Assembly (NCBI GenBank): GCA_040905885.1
Contig: JBBDQR010000103.1
Location: forward strand, 1 to 28,229
Source of the DNA: JACVRU01 sp040905885
GTDB taxonomy: Bacteria > Actinomycetota > Thermoleophilia > Gaiellales > Gaiellaceae
Length of the DNA stretch: 28,229 bases
Reading direction: 5' to 3'
Position numbers and translations under genes: made by a program. Shown piece after piece: positions 13,813 to 20,876 of this stretch; within the stretch, counting starts at the first letter, position 1; each line of letters begins with the position of its first letter. The notes beneath the pieces were generated by a model. It did no database searches. It had not been told where the DNA came from and worked only from the letters and a program-made list of their open reading frames with translations.

Positions 13813-14787
13813 GTGCGCCGGGGCTCGCTTCTCACGATGCTGCTCATCGGGGCGGTCGCGTTCGCGGCCACCGCGGCCGTCGCCCTCTTCATCCCGTGGC
13901 TGCCCGAGCAGGTCTCGCGGGAGCGCGAGGGCATCGACCTGACCTTCTGGCTCGCGACCTGGATCTGCATCGCGATCTTCGCCATCGTGGCCGCGGTGAT
14001 CGGCTATTCGTTCCTGAAGTTCCGCGTGCGGCCGGACGACGACAGCGACGGGCCGCCGATCCACGGCCACACCGGCCTGGAGATCGCCTGGACCGCGGTG
14101 CCCTTCGCGCTCGTGATCGCGATCGGCGTCGTCAGCGCGGTCGTGCTGACGCAGAACGACAAGGCGCGCGGCGGCAACGCGAACGAGGTCTCGGTCACGG
14201 CACGGCAGTTCCTCTGGACGTTCGAGCACCCGAACGGCGTCACCTCCGGGACGCTCCGCATCCCGGTCGGCCGCTCGACGGTGCTGACGCTCCAGGCGAA
14301 GGACGTCATCCACTCCTTCTGGGTGCCCGAGTTCGGCCAGAAGAGGGACGCGGTGCCGGGGATCGAGACCCGCCTCGTGATCACGCCGAAGCGCACGGGC
14401 ACGTACCCGGTGATCTGCACCGAGCTCTGCGGCCTCGGCCATTCGCTGATGCGCTCCCGGGTGATCGTCCTGTCCGAGCAGGAGTACGCCGCCTGGCTCC
14501 GCGAAGGCGAGCAGGCCGGAGGCGAGCCCGCGGACGGCGAGGCGATCTTCGCGCAGGCGGGCTGCGGCGGCTGCCACACGTTCGGGCCGGCGGGGTCGAC
14601 GGCCCAGGTGGGCCCGTCGCTGGACGACCTCCCTGACGATCCGGAGTTCGTCCGCACGTCGATCCTCGATCCCGACGCCCAGATCGCCGCCGGATTCCAG
14701 GCCGGCGTGATGCCGAGCTTCCGCGAGCAGCTGTCGGACGAGCAGCTCGAGGCGCTCGTGCAGTATCTGCTCGGAGGCTCGCAGTGA
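13813..14787 (+). CDS. ctaC: cytochrome c oxidase subunit II with fused cytochrome c (caa3-type)
   Basis: A 324-aa subunit II that receives electrons and passes them via CuA to subunit I. Three hydrophobic segments (about 6-28, 42-68, 90-113) precede the periplasmic cupredoxin domain. CuA ligands are visible: His167, Cys202, Glu204, Cys206, His210 and Met213. A C-terminal cytochrome c domain follows, with heme site Cys251-x-x-Cys254-His255 and likely axial Met300. The fusion defines caa3-type oxidases, which carry their own cytochrome c. The first hydrophobic segment may be a signal peptide or an extra helix. GTG 13813 is used; TAGGCT lies just upstream. The stop overlaps ctaD (GTGA), so the subunits are made together. 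Confidence 0.95.
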   Translation: MRRGSLLTMLLIGAVAFAATAAVALFIPWLPEQVSREREGIDLTFWLATWICIAIFAIVAAVIGYSFLKFRVRPDDDSDGPPIHGHTGLEIAWTAVPFALVIAIGVVSAVVLTQNDKARGGNANEVSVTARQFLWTFEHPNGVTSGTLRIPVGRSTVLTLQAKDVIHSFWVPEFGQKRDAVPGIETRLVITPKRTGTYPVICTELCGLGHSLMRSRVIVLSEQEYAAWLREGEQAGGEPADGEAIFAQAGCGGCHTFGPAGSTAQVGPSLDDLPDDPEFVRTSILDPDAQIAAGFQAGVMPSFREQLSDEQLEALVQYLLGGSQ

Positions 14788-16730
14788 CCGCGACGACGGC
14801 CGAGACGCACGCCCACGAGGCGCAGCACGCGCCGCCCCCGCAGGGCTGGCGGCGACTGACAGCGCCCGGCTGGCTGCGGACGCTCTGGATGGCCCCGGCG
14901 TTCGGCGCGCTCGGGATGGGGATCGTCCTCTTCTTCCGCTGGCTGGGCGGCTGGGACCCGCTCTGGGACATGCAGCCGATCGTCACGGTCGCGGGCCTCG
15001 TCGCCTTCCCGCTCGGCTACCTGGCCGGCATCGGCTGCTTCGACTACTGGGCCTACTACATCTCGGGCGGGCCGACGCGGCCGGAAGACCACTCCGGCCA
15101 CGGCGCGCGGCGCTGGCAGGACTATCTCCGGGTCAACACCGACCACAAGGTGATCGGCGTCCAGTACCTGACGACGACGATCTTCTTCATGCTCGCCGGC
15201 GGCCTCCTGGCCATGCTCGTCCGGGCCGAGCTCGCGCGACCGGGGATGCAGTTCGTCGATCCGCAGACCTACAACGGGCTCTTCTCGGTCCACGCCTCGC
15301 TGATGATCTTCCTGTTCGTCATCCCCGCCTTCGCCGGCCTCGCCAACTACGTCCTCCCGCTGATGATCGGCGCGCCGGACATGGCCTTCCCCCGCCTGAA
15401 CGCGCTCTCCTTCTGGATGCTGCCGGTCGGCGGCGTGATGATGCTCGTCAGCTTCGTCGTGCCGGGCGGCGCCTTCGCAGCCGGCTGGACGAACTACGCG
15501 CCGCTCGCCGACGTGAACCCGTTCGGGAATGTCTTCTTCCAGATGGGCGTGCAGTGGGCGGGGGCCTCCTCGATCGCGACGGCGCTCAACTTCCTGGTCA
15601 CGATCATCACCATGCGCGCGCCCGGGATGACCTTCTGGCGCATGCCGCTGCTCGTCTGGGCCAACTTCTCGACCTCGCTGCTGGTCGTCGTCGCGACCCC
15701 CTTCGTCGCCGGCTCGCAGTTCTTCCTGCTCTTCGACCGGGTCGTGGGCACGGACTTCTTCCGGCCGGACGGAGGGGGCTACGCGCTCGGGTACCAGCAC
15801 ATCTTCTGGTTCTACTCGCACCCGGCCGTCTACATCATGATGCTGCCCGGATTCGGGATCGCCTCGGAGGTGATCTCGGTGATGGCCCGGAAGCCGATCT
15901 TCGGCTACCGGCTGATGGCGCTCTCGCTGCTGGCGATCCTCTTCCTCGGCTTCTCGGTCTGGGCACACCACATGTTCGTCTCGGGGATGGCGGACTGGCT
16001 CCGGATCCCGATGATGATCACGACACTGCTGATTGCCGTTCCCACCGGGATCAAGGTGTTCTCATGGCTGGCAACGCTCTGGGAGGGCCGGATCCATCTC
16101 GACACGCCGATGCTCTGGGCGCTCGGCTTCGTCTCGATGTTCGTGATCGGCGGCCTCTCGGGGATCTACCTGGGGGCCGTGCCGATCGACATCCACGTCT
16201 CCGACACGTACTTCGTCGTCGCCCACATCCACTACGTGCTGCTCGGCGGCTCCCTGTTCACGATCATGGCCGGGATCTACTACTGGTTCCCGAAGATGAC
16301 GGGCCGGATGTACAACGAGCGGCTCGGCAAGGCCCACTTCTGGCTGACGTTCGTCTCGTTCAACGCGACCTTCTTCCCGATGCACTGGCTCGGCACCCAG
16401 GGGATGCCGCGCCGCGTCGCCGACTACGCCGACCGCTTCGCCGACCTGAACTTCTTCATCTCCGTGTCGTCGTTCGTGCTCGGGGCCTCGTTCGTCCTCT
16501 TCCTCTACAACATGGTCTGGAGCTGGCGCTTCGGCGAGCGAGCGCCGGCGAACCCGTGGCGGTCGCTGACGCTCGAGTGGCAAGTCTCCTCGCCGCCGCC
16601 GATCTTCAACTTCGACGAGATCCCGCAGGTCGTCGGCAGCCCGTACGAGTACGGCGTTCCCGGCGCGCGGCACGCTGTCCTCAACGGCGCCGCCCGCGCG
16701 GCGGAGCTCGAGGAGGTGCCTCCCAGGTGA
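14784..16730 (+). CDS. ctaD: cytochrome c oxidase subunit I, A2-type heme-copper oxygen reductase
   Basis: A 648-aa catalytic subunit that reduces O2 to water and pumps protons. Ligands seen: low-spin heme His170 (in FSVHASLM) and His483; CuB His346 in YSHPAVY with cross-linking Tyr350, and His395/His396 in WAHHMF; high-spin heme His481 in VAHIHYV. The YSHPAV motif (344-349) has no glutamate, as in A2-type enzymes, where Tyr/Ser replace the D-channel Glu of A1 enzymes. Two features are unusual. The heme-a helix reads HAS where HG is customary. Two extra hydrophobic segments lie within residues 30-95, before the canonical first helix (TDHKVIGVQYLTTTIFF). The GTG start overlaps ctaC by 4 nt and the end overlaps the next gene by 4 nt. 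Confidence 0.96.
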   Translation: MTATTAETHAHEAQHAPPPQGWRRLTAPGWLRTLWMAPAFGALGMGIVLFFRWLGGWDPLWDMQPIVTVAGLVAFPLGYLAGIGCFDYWAYYISGGPTRPEDHSGHGARRWQDYLRVNTDHKVIGVQYLTTTIFFMLAGGLLAMLVRAELARPGMQFVDPQTYNGLFSVHASLMIFLFVIPAFAGLANYVLPLMIGAPDMAFPRLNALSFWMLPVGGVMMLVSFVVPGGAFAAGWTNYAPLADVNPFGNVFFQMGVQWAGASSIATALNFLVTIITMRAPGMTFWRMPLLVWANFSTSLLVVVATPFVAGSQFFLLFDRVVGTDFFRPDGGGYALGYQHIFWFYSHPAVYIMMLPGFGIASEVISVMARKPIFGYRLMALSLLAILFLGFSVWAHHMFVSGMADWLRIPMMITTLLIAVPTGIKVFSWLATLWEGRIHLDTPMLWALGFVSMFVIGGLSGIYLGAVPIDIHVSDTYFVVAHIHYVLLGGSLFTIMAGIYYWFPKMTGRMYNERLGKAHFWLTFVSFNATFFPMHWLGTQGMPRRVADYADRFADLNFFISVSSFVLGASFVLFLYNMVWSWRFGERAPANPWRSLTLEWQVSSPPPIFNFDEIPQVVGSPYEYGVPGARHAVLNGAARAAELEEVPPR

Positions 16731-17548
16731 GGCACGTGCTCGTGCTCGCCAACGAGACCGTCTCCGGGCGCTCGCTGCTCGAGGGCCTCTCGCGTCGCGC
16801 GCCGGACCTCGTCACCGTGATCGCACCGGTGAACGTCCCCGGCCGCGGCTACGTCGTCTACGAGGACACGCGCCGGGCCTCCGCCGGCCGGCGGCTAGAC
16901 AAGACCCTCGCCACGCTGCAGGAGGGGGGCATCCGGGCGCATGGGATGGTCGTCGACGCCGATCCGGCGGACGCCGTGCGCGACGCGATCGCGACGCTGG
17001 AGCCGCCGCCGACCGAGGTCGTCGTCTCGACGCACCCGGAGACCCGCTCGGGCTGGCTGCGCCGCGACGTCGTCAGCCGCGTCCGCAAGGCCGCGGGGGA
17101 CCTCCCCGTCGAGCACGTCGTCGTCGACCTTGCGGCCGAGCACACCGGCGAGACGAACGTGCTCGTGCTCGCGAACGAGACGGTGCTGGCGGATCCGCTG
17201 CTCGAGCGGATCCGCGAGCGCGCGAAGCGCGGGCCGGCGAGCTTCCTGATCGTCTGTCCCCAGAGCGACCCCGCGGCGGGCGAGCACCCGGAGGCCGAGC
17301 GGCGCCTGCGGCGGACGCTCGCCGTCCTGCGCGGCGAGGGGATCGACGCTCACGGGCAGGTCGCGCATCCCGATCCCTTCTCGGCCGCCCTGGACGCGGC
17401 CCGCGACGAGCGGGTGGACGAGATCATCGTCTCGACCTACGCGCCCGCGAAGTCGCCGTGGCTGCGGCGCGACCTCGTCCAGCGCCTCCACGCCGAGACG
17501 GGGCTGCCGGTCGAGCACGTGGTGATCGGCGAAGAGGTGCTGGCGTGA
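16727..17548 (+). CDS. tandem USP-like protein with two ANETV domains (273 aa)
   Basis: A soluble protein made of two tandem domains of about 135 aa. Each begins with a strand and loop, HVLVLANETV or NVLVLANETV. Each continues through a helix rich in R/L (RRLDKTLATLQEGGIRAHG; RRLRRTLAVLRGEGIDAHG), an acidic segment, then EVVVSTHPETRSGWLRRDVV or EIIVSTYAPAKSPWLRRDLV, and ends PVEHVVV. The alpha/beta order resembles universal-stress-protein folds, but the usual G-x2-G-x9-G-S/T ATP loop is replaced by the ST-x-WLRRD motif. I know no assigned function. It is inserted between ctaD and ctaE with GTGA overlaps on both sides, so stoichiometric co-expression with the oxidase is likely; a role in assembly or regulation is inference. 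A third copy of the domain occurs two genes on. Confidence 0.85.
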   Translation: MRHVLVLANETVSGRSLLEGLSRRAPDLVTVIAPVNVPGRGYVVYEDTRRASAGRRLDKTLATLQEGGIRAHGMVVDADPADAVRDAIATLEPPPTEVVVSTHPETRSGWLRRDVVSRVRKAAGDLPVEHVVVDLAAEHTGETNVLVLANETVLADPLLERIRERAKRGPASFLIVCPQSDPAAGEHPEAERRLRRTLAVLRGEGIDAHGQVAHPDPFSAALDAARDERVDEIIVSTYAPAKSPWLRRDLVQRLHAETGLPVEHVVIGEEVLA

Positions 17549-18147
17549 CCGCCCACGCCGCGGCGCACGAGCATCACGGGCCGCCGCCGGCCCACCAGAG
17601 CTCCCGCGTCAGCTCATCGGTGGTCGGGATGCTCCTGTTCATCGCGTCGGAGACGATGCTCTTCGGCGCCTTCTTCACGGCGCTCTTCTTCGTCCGGGTC
17701 GTCGCGGCGCCCGAGGAGTGGCCGCCCGCCGACTTCCACCTGCCCGTGTTCGTCGCCGGGATCAACACGGCGATCCTCCTGACCTCGAGCTTCACGATGC
17801 ACTGGGCGCTCCAGTCGATCAAGCGCGGCAGCCGTGCCGGCCTGCAGGCCGGGCTCGTCCTGACCTTCGCGATGGGCCTGACCTTCCTCCTCACGCAGGT
17901 GATCGAGTACTCGCGGCTCGGCTTCGCCTGGCACGAGAACGCGTTCTCGACGACGTTCTACGGGCTCACCGGCCTCCACGGGGCGCACGTGTTCGTCGGC
18001 CTGACGCTGCTCGGCATGGCCACGATCCGCGCCTTCCGCGGGCACTACTCGCCCGAGCACCACCACGGGGTCGAGATCCCGGGGATCTACTGGCACTTCG
18101 TCGACGTAATGTGGATCGTGGTCTACACCACGGTCTACATCCTCTAG
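17545..18147 (+). CDS. ctaE: cytochrome c oxidase subunit III
   Basis: A 200-aa subunit III with five predicted membrane helices after a His-rich N-terminal tail (AHAAAHEHHG). Family marks include the first helix MLLFIASETMLFGAFF, the region FYGLTGLHGAHVFVGL and the closing YWHFVDVMWIVVYTTVYIL. Length matches the five-helix type found in many bacterial aa3/caa3 oxidases. The subunit stabilises the catalytic core and proton uptake of subunit I. The GTG start overlaps the stop of the tandem ANETV gene as GTGA. The next gene starts 11 nt after the stop. Confidence 0.95.
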   Translation: MTAHAAAHEHHGPPPAHQSSRVSSSVVGMLLFIASETMLFGAFFTALFFVRVVAAPEEWPPADFHLPVFVAGINTAILLTSSFTMHWALQSIKRGSRAGLQAGLVLTFAMGLTFLLTQVIEYSRLGFAWHENAFSTTFYGLTGLHGAHVFVGLTLLGMATIRAFRGHYSPEHHHGVEIPGIYWHFVDVMWIVVYTTVYIL

Positions 18148-18158
18148 GGAAGCCACTA

Positions 18159-18815
18159 GTGCAGAACCCGCTCAGAAGCGAGGCCGAGGCCTACCGGTTC
18201 GTGCTCGTGTCGGTCGCGTACTTCGCGGCGATCGTCCTCGCGGCGACGGTCGGCGGGGTGTGGGCGGGCGTCGTCGTCTTCGTGCTCGCCACCGGGGCCG
18301 TTGCCGGCTGGATCCTCTTCACGGGGAAGCGGGAGCGGCCGGCCCAGGTCGCCCCGCCCCGCCGCCACTCGGAGGACGAGCGCCGGATCCTCGTGATCGC
18401 CAACGAGACCGTCGGCGGGACCGCGCTCCGCGACACGATCCGGGCGAAGGCGGAGGGCTACCCGAGCTCGAAGGTGCACGTCGTCTGCCCGGCGCTGAAC
18501 ACGCCCGTGCGCCACTGGGCCTCCGACGAGGACCCGGCGCGCCGGGCCGCGGAGGAGCGTCTGAGGGCCAGCCTCGACCGGCTGCGCGCGGGCGGCATCG
18601 ACGCGAGCGGCGAGGTCGGCGACGGAGAGCCCCTGCAGGCGATGGAGGATGGGCTACGGCTCTTCGACGCGGACGAGATTGTCATCTCGACGCATCCCGA
18701 GGGCCGGTCCCACTGGCTGGAGAAGGGCGTCGTGTCGGCCGCCCGCGAGCGCTTCGCGGTCCCGGTCACGCACGTGGTCGTCGACCTCGAGGCTGAGAGG
18801 GAAGAGGTCAGGTAA
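18159..18815 (+). CDS. two-helix membrane protein fused to an ANETV USP-like domain (218 aa)
   Basis: Residues about 14-33 and 36-56 are two membrane helices joined by a very short turn, the size and place in the operon of a small subunit IV (CtaF-like). A linker (KRERPAQVAPPRRHSEDE) leads to a cytoplasmic domain of about 145 aa starting RILVIANETVGG and running through RLRASLDRLRAGGIDASG, EIVISTHPEGRSHWLEKGVV and PVTHVVVDLE. That domain is clearly homologous to both halves of the tandem protein upstream. The GTG at 18159 has an AGGGAAG ribosome binding site 6 nt before it. I read it as an oxidase accessory subunit that anchors the ANETV domain at the membrane; this is inferred from context. 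The subunit IV resemblance is by topology only. Confidence 0.8.
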   Translation: MQNPLRSEAEAYRFVLVSVAYFAAIVLAATVGGVWAGVVVFVLATGAVAGWILFTGKRERPAQVAPPRRHSEDERRILVIANETVGGTALRDTIRAKAEGYPSSKVHVVCPALNTPVRHWASDEDPARRAAEERLRASLDRLRAGGIDASGEVGDGEPLQAMEDGLRLFDADEIVISTHPEGRSHWLEKGVVSAARERFAVPVTHVVVDLEAEREEVR

Positions 18816-18826
18816 GCAGGACACGG

Positions 18827-18862
18827 TTCTCAGATGTGGAAGATATGTTCCACATGTGAGAA
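18827..18862. promoter_or_regulatory. operator-like palindrome over the HTH-MNT gene start
   Basis: Arms TTCTCAGATGTGGAA (18827-18841) and TTCCACATGTGAGAA (18848-18862) are inverted repeats with a single mismatch around a 6-bp centre. A TATGTT box (18844-18849) lies in the centre, and the right arm reaches the start codons (GTG 18856, ATG 18862). A protein bound here would cover both the -10 and the start, as expected for autoregulation by the HTH protein encoded just downstream. Confidence 0.6.
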
Positions 18863-19431
18863 TGGTGCTTCCGATCTTCCGGTCGAACGCTCAGGCCTCC
18901 GTTCTGGCCACGCTCTTCCTCGCGGCCGACGAGCGTGGGCTTTCGCTACGAGAGGTCGCCCGGCGCAGCCGTGTCGCCCAGTCGCAGGCCCATCGCGAGG
19001 TCACGAGGCTCGAGGAAGCCGGGATCGTCGTCAGCGAGCGCGTTGGCAAGACCAGGCTCGTTCGCCCGAACCCAGCCTCGCCCTTCCGCGAGGAGCTCGC
19101 CGCGCTGGTGGTGAAGGCCTTCGGCCCGGTCCCCGTGCTTCGCGAGCAGCTGGGGGCCGTTCCCGGCGTCGAGGAGGCGTACATCTTTGGGTCCTGGGCG
19201 GTGCGCCTCTCCGGGCAGCCTGGGCCACCTCCGCAGGACATCGACGTTCTGGTGATCGGAGAGCCGGAGCTCGACCTTGTCTACCGGGCGGCATCCGAGG
19301 CTGAGCGGCCACTCGGACGAGCTGTCAACCCGACCTTGGTCTCTCCAGGCGAATGGGAGCGCGCCGAGAGCGGCTTCCTCCGGACCGTGAAGGCGAGACC
19401 GCTGGTGCCACTCCTTCCGGGCGACCGATGA
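18862..19431 (+). CDS. HTH domain fused to minimal nucleotidyltransferase (MNT), antitoxin-like
   Basis: A 189-aa protein. Residues 10-70 form a winged helix-turn-helix of the ArsR/MarR shape (LSLREVARRSRVAQSQAHREVTRLEEAGIVVSER, then the wing GKTRLVRP). From about 95 on there is a minimal nucleotidyltransferase: the Gly110-Ser111 loop in YIFGSW and the metal-binding pair Asp126-x-Asp128 in QDIDVLV. In MntA-HepT systems the MNT partner neutralises a HEPN toxin by nucleotidylation; here the HTH adds a DNA-binding part. The ATG overlaps the end of a large palindrome, GTG 18856 being the alternative start. The TGA stop overlaps the HEPN start (ATGA). The direct evidence is motifs and gene order; toxin-antitoxin activity is inferred. 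Confidence 0.8.
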   Translation: MVLPIFRSNAQASVLATLFLAADERGLSLREVARRSRVAQSQAHREVTRLEEAGIVVSERVGKTRLVRPNPASPFREELAALVVKAFGPVPVLREQLGAVPGVEEAYIFGSWAVRLSGQPGPPPQDIDVLVIGEPELDLVYRAASEAERPLGRAVNPTLVSPGEWERAESGFLRTVKARPLVPLLPGDR

Positions 19432-19850
19432 GCGACGTGATCCGTCGTCTGCTCGACGAGGAGCGACTGGAGGAGGTGCGTCCGGACGCCGCCGCGGCGC
19501 TCGCGCTCCTCGAGGAGGCCCGCCGTCACCTCGATTCGGCGGAGCGGATCGGCGATCTCGACCCGAATGGGGCGTATCAGTTGGTCTACGACGGCGTGCG
19601 AAAGGCGATCGCCGCGCACATGGCCGCGACCGGATATCGCGCGACGTCCAGACCGGGGGCGCATGTAGCCGTCGGCGAGTTCGCATCAGTGTCGCTCTTG
19701 AGCACGGAGGACGTGGCGCGGTTCGAGCGAGTACGGCGCAATCGCAATCGGTCGGAGTATGCGGTCGCTCACTTCACGCGCAAGGTCGTCGCGGACGAGC
19801 TCGTGTGGGCACGGCGGATCGTTGGCCTCCTCGGCGAAAGGCTCCGCTGA
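19428..19850 (+). CDS. HEPN-domain protein, putative toxin partner of HTH-MNT
   Basis: A 140-aa all-helical protein with the HEPN layout. An N-terminal helix is followed by AAAALALLEEARRHLDSAERI, then the helix AYQLVYDGVRKAIAAHMAATGYRA, and a late helix with RRNRNRSEYAVAHF. HEPN RNases use an R-x(4-6)-H motif; Arg108 to His115 (six residues between) could serve, with the conserved-looking N-R-S-E-Y inside. HEPN proteins cut or sense RNA and are often paired with an MNT antitoxin, as here. The ATG overlaps the upstream stop by 4 nt. The gene ends 9 nt before the convergent stop of the cytochrome gene. It could instead be a non-toxic substrate-binding HEPN subunit. Confidence 0.75.
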   Translation: MSDVIRRLLDEERLEEVRPDAAAALALLEEARRHLDSAERIGDLDPNGAYQLVYDGVRKAIAAHMAATGYRATSRPGAHVAVGEFASVSLLSTEDVARFERVRRNRNRSEYAVAHFTRKVVADELVWARRIVGLLGERLR

Positions 19851-19859
19851 GGCCGGCGA

Positions 19860-20471
19860 CTAGCCGGCGACGCGGACGAGGTACTCCGCCAGCGCCTGGA
19901 TCTGCTCCTCGCTCAGCCGGCCGCCGAAGGCGGGCATGCCGCCGCCGCCGTCCGTGATCTGGGCGATCGCCCGGTCGAGCCCCGGCTGCGTCTCGTCGAG
20001 GTTCGGCCCCACCGCGCCGGTGGTCCCCGCGTCGGCCAGGACGTGGCAGCCGCCGCACTGCTGCGCGAACAGGTCCTTCGGCTCCGGCGGCGCCGCCGCC
20101 TCCCCGCCGCCCTCGCCGGGCTTCGCCGCCACGGAGGCGACGTAAGCCGCGACGTCGGCCGCGTCCTGGCCGGTGACGAGGTTCGCCGGCATCGGCTCCG
20201 TGGGGTAGGCGATCTGGCCGCGAACGACGTCCCGGATCGTGCTCTCGTCGAAGCCCTGCTCTCGCGGCGTCGCGAAGGCCTGATCGAGGTCGGGCCCGAT
20301 CACCCCCTGCGTGCCCGCGTCGGCGAGCGTGTGGCAGGAGCCGCACTTCTCGACGAAGAGCTGCTTGCCGTTGGAAGTGCTGCCCGCCTGCTGCGTCGCC
20401 GCCGCCGACCCGCAGCCGGCCGCGACCAGGGCGGCGGCGAGGGCTGCGGCCGTCCCGGCGCCCCGGACCAC
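19860..20471 (-). CDS. diheme cytochrome c lipoprotein
   Basis: A 203-aa secreted electron carrier. The N-terminus is a lipoprotein signal with lipobox LVAAGC, so Cys20 should be lipidated and the protein held on the outer face of the membrane. Two cytochrome c domains follow: Cys43-x-x-Cys46-His47 with likely axial Met94, and Cys139-x-x-Cys142-His143 with Met179, joined by a Gly/Ala/Pro linker. The two halves share the CxxCHxLADAGT stretch, indicating duplication. It could feed electrons to the nearby caa3 oxidase. The GTG start overlaps the STAS gene's stop by one base (TAGTG), so the pair is probably translated together. No RBS of its own was needed or seen. Confidence 0.9.
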   Translation of the reverse strand: MVRGAGTAAALAAALVAAGCGSAAATQQAGSTSNGKQLFVEKCGSCHTLADAGTQGVIGPDLDQAFATPREQGFDESTIRDVVRGQIAYPTEPMPANLVTGQDAADVAAYVASVAAKPGEGGGEAAAPPEPKDLFAQQCGGCHVLADAGTTGAVGPNLDETQPGLDRAIAQITDGGGGMPAFGGRLSEEQIQALAEYLVRVAG

Positions 20472-20833
20472 TAAGCGGAAGGGCGCGCCTCGGAGATCGC
20501 CTCGACGGCCTCCTCGCGCGTCTCGTGGATCGTGAACACGCGGTCGAGCCCGGTGATCTCGAAGATCTTGGTGATGTTGCGGTCGCTGCAGACGAGCGAG
20601 AGCTGGCCGCCGTTCGGGCGCAGCCGCTTGACCCCGCCGACGAGCACGCCGAGCGTCGTCGAGTCGATGAAGGTCGTGTTCGTGAGGTCTACGATCACCG
20701 TCTCGGCGCCCTGCGAGATGACCTCCAGCAGCTGCTGCTTGAACTCCGGAGCGGTGTACAGGTCGACCTCACCCGAGAGTGAGATGACGTGGCGCCCTTC
20801 GCCGAGCTGCTCGGTCGTGATGTCGAAGTTCAT
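20471..20833 (-). CDS. STAS-domain anti-sigma factor antagonist-like protein
   Basis: A 120-aa single-domain STAS protein of the SpoIIAA/RsbV type. The core reads HVISLSGEVDLYTAPEFKQQL ... VIVDLTNTTFIDSTTLGVLVGG. Ser58 in FIDSTT is the expected site phosphorylated by a partner kinase; the unphosphorylated form releases a sigma factor by binding its anti-sigma factor. Length is normal for the family. ATG 20833 has the ribosome binding site GGGGGAGC 3-8 nt upstream, and a TAGACT -10-like box lies 37 nt before the start. No anti-sigma kinase or sigma factor is in the window, though the multi-GAF kinase and phosphatases elsewhere could be linked. The gene is coupled by a one-base overlap to the cytochrome c lipoprotein gene. 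Confidence 0.9.
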   Translation of the reverse strand: MNFDITTEQLGEGRHVISLSGEVDLYTAPEFKQQLLEVISQGAETVIVDLTNTTFIDSTTLGVLVGGVKRLRPNGGQLSLVCSDRNITKIFEITGLDRVFTIHETREEAVEAISEARPSA

Positions 20834-20870
20834 CGCTCCCCCGATTCGCGGTCGCCGGACCTACCCGGCG

Positions 20871-20876
20871 AGTCTA
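20871..20876 (-). promoter_or_regulatory. TAGACT -10-like box for STAS-cytochrome operon
   Basis: On the minus strand TAGACT begins with the TAG stop of the TPR gene and lies 37 nt before the STAS start. Transcription would start near 20864 and leave a short leader containing the GGGGGAG ribosome binding site. Confidence 0.4.

Noticed and set aside
14004..15971. Long minus-strand frame over ctaC/ctaD and a plus-strand shadow at 15554-17548
   Set aside because: They overlap conserved oxidase genes and lack any motif; the C-terminal end of the plus-strand one is simply the in-frame ANETV gene.
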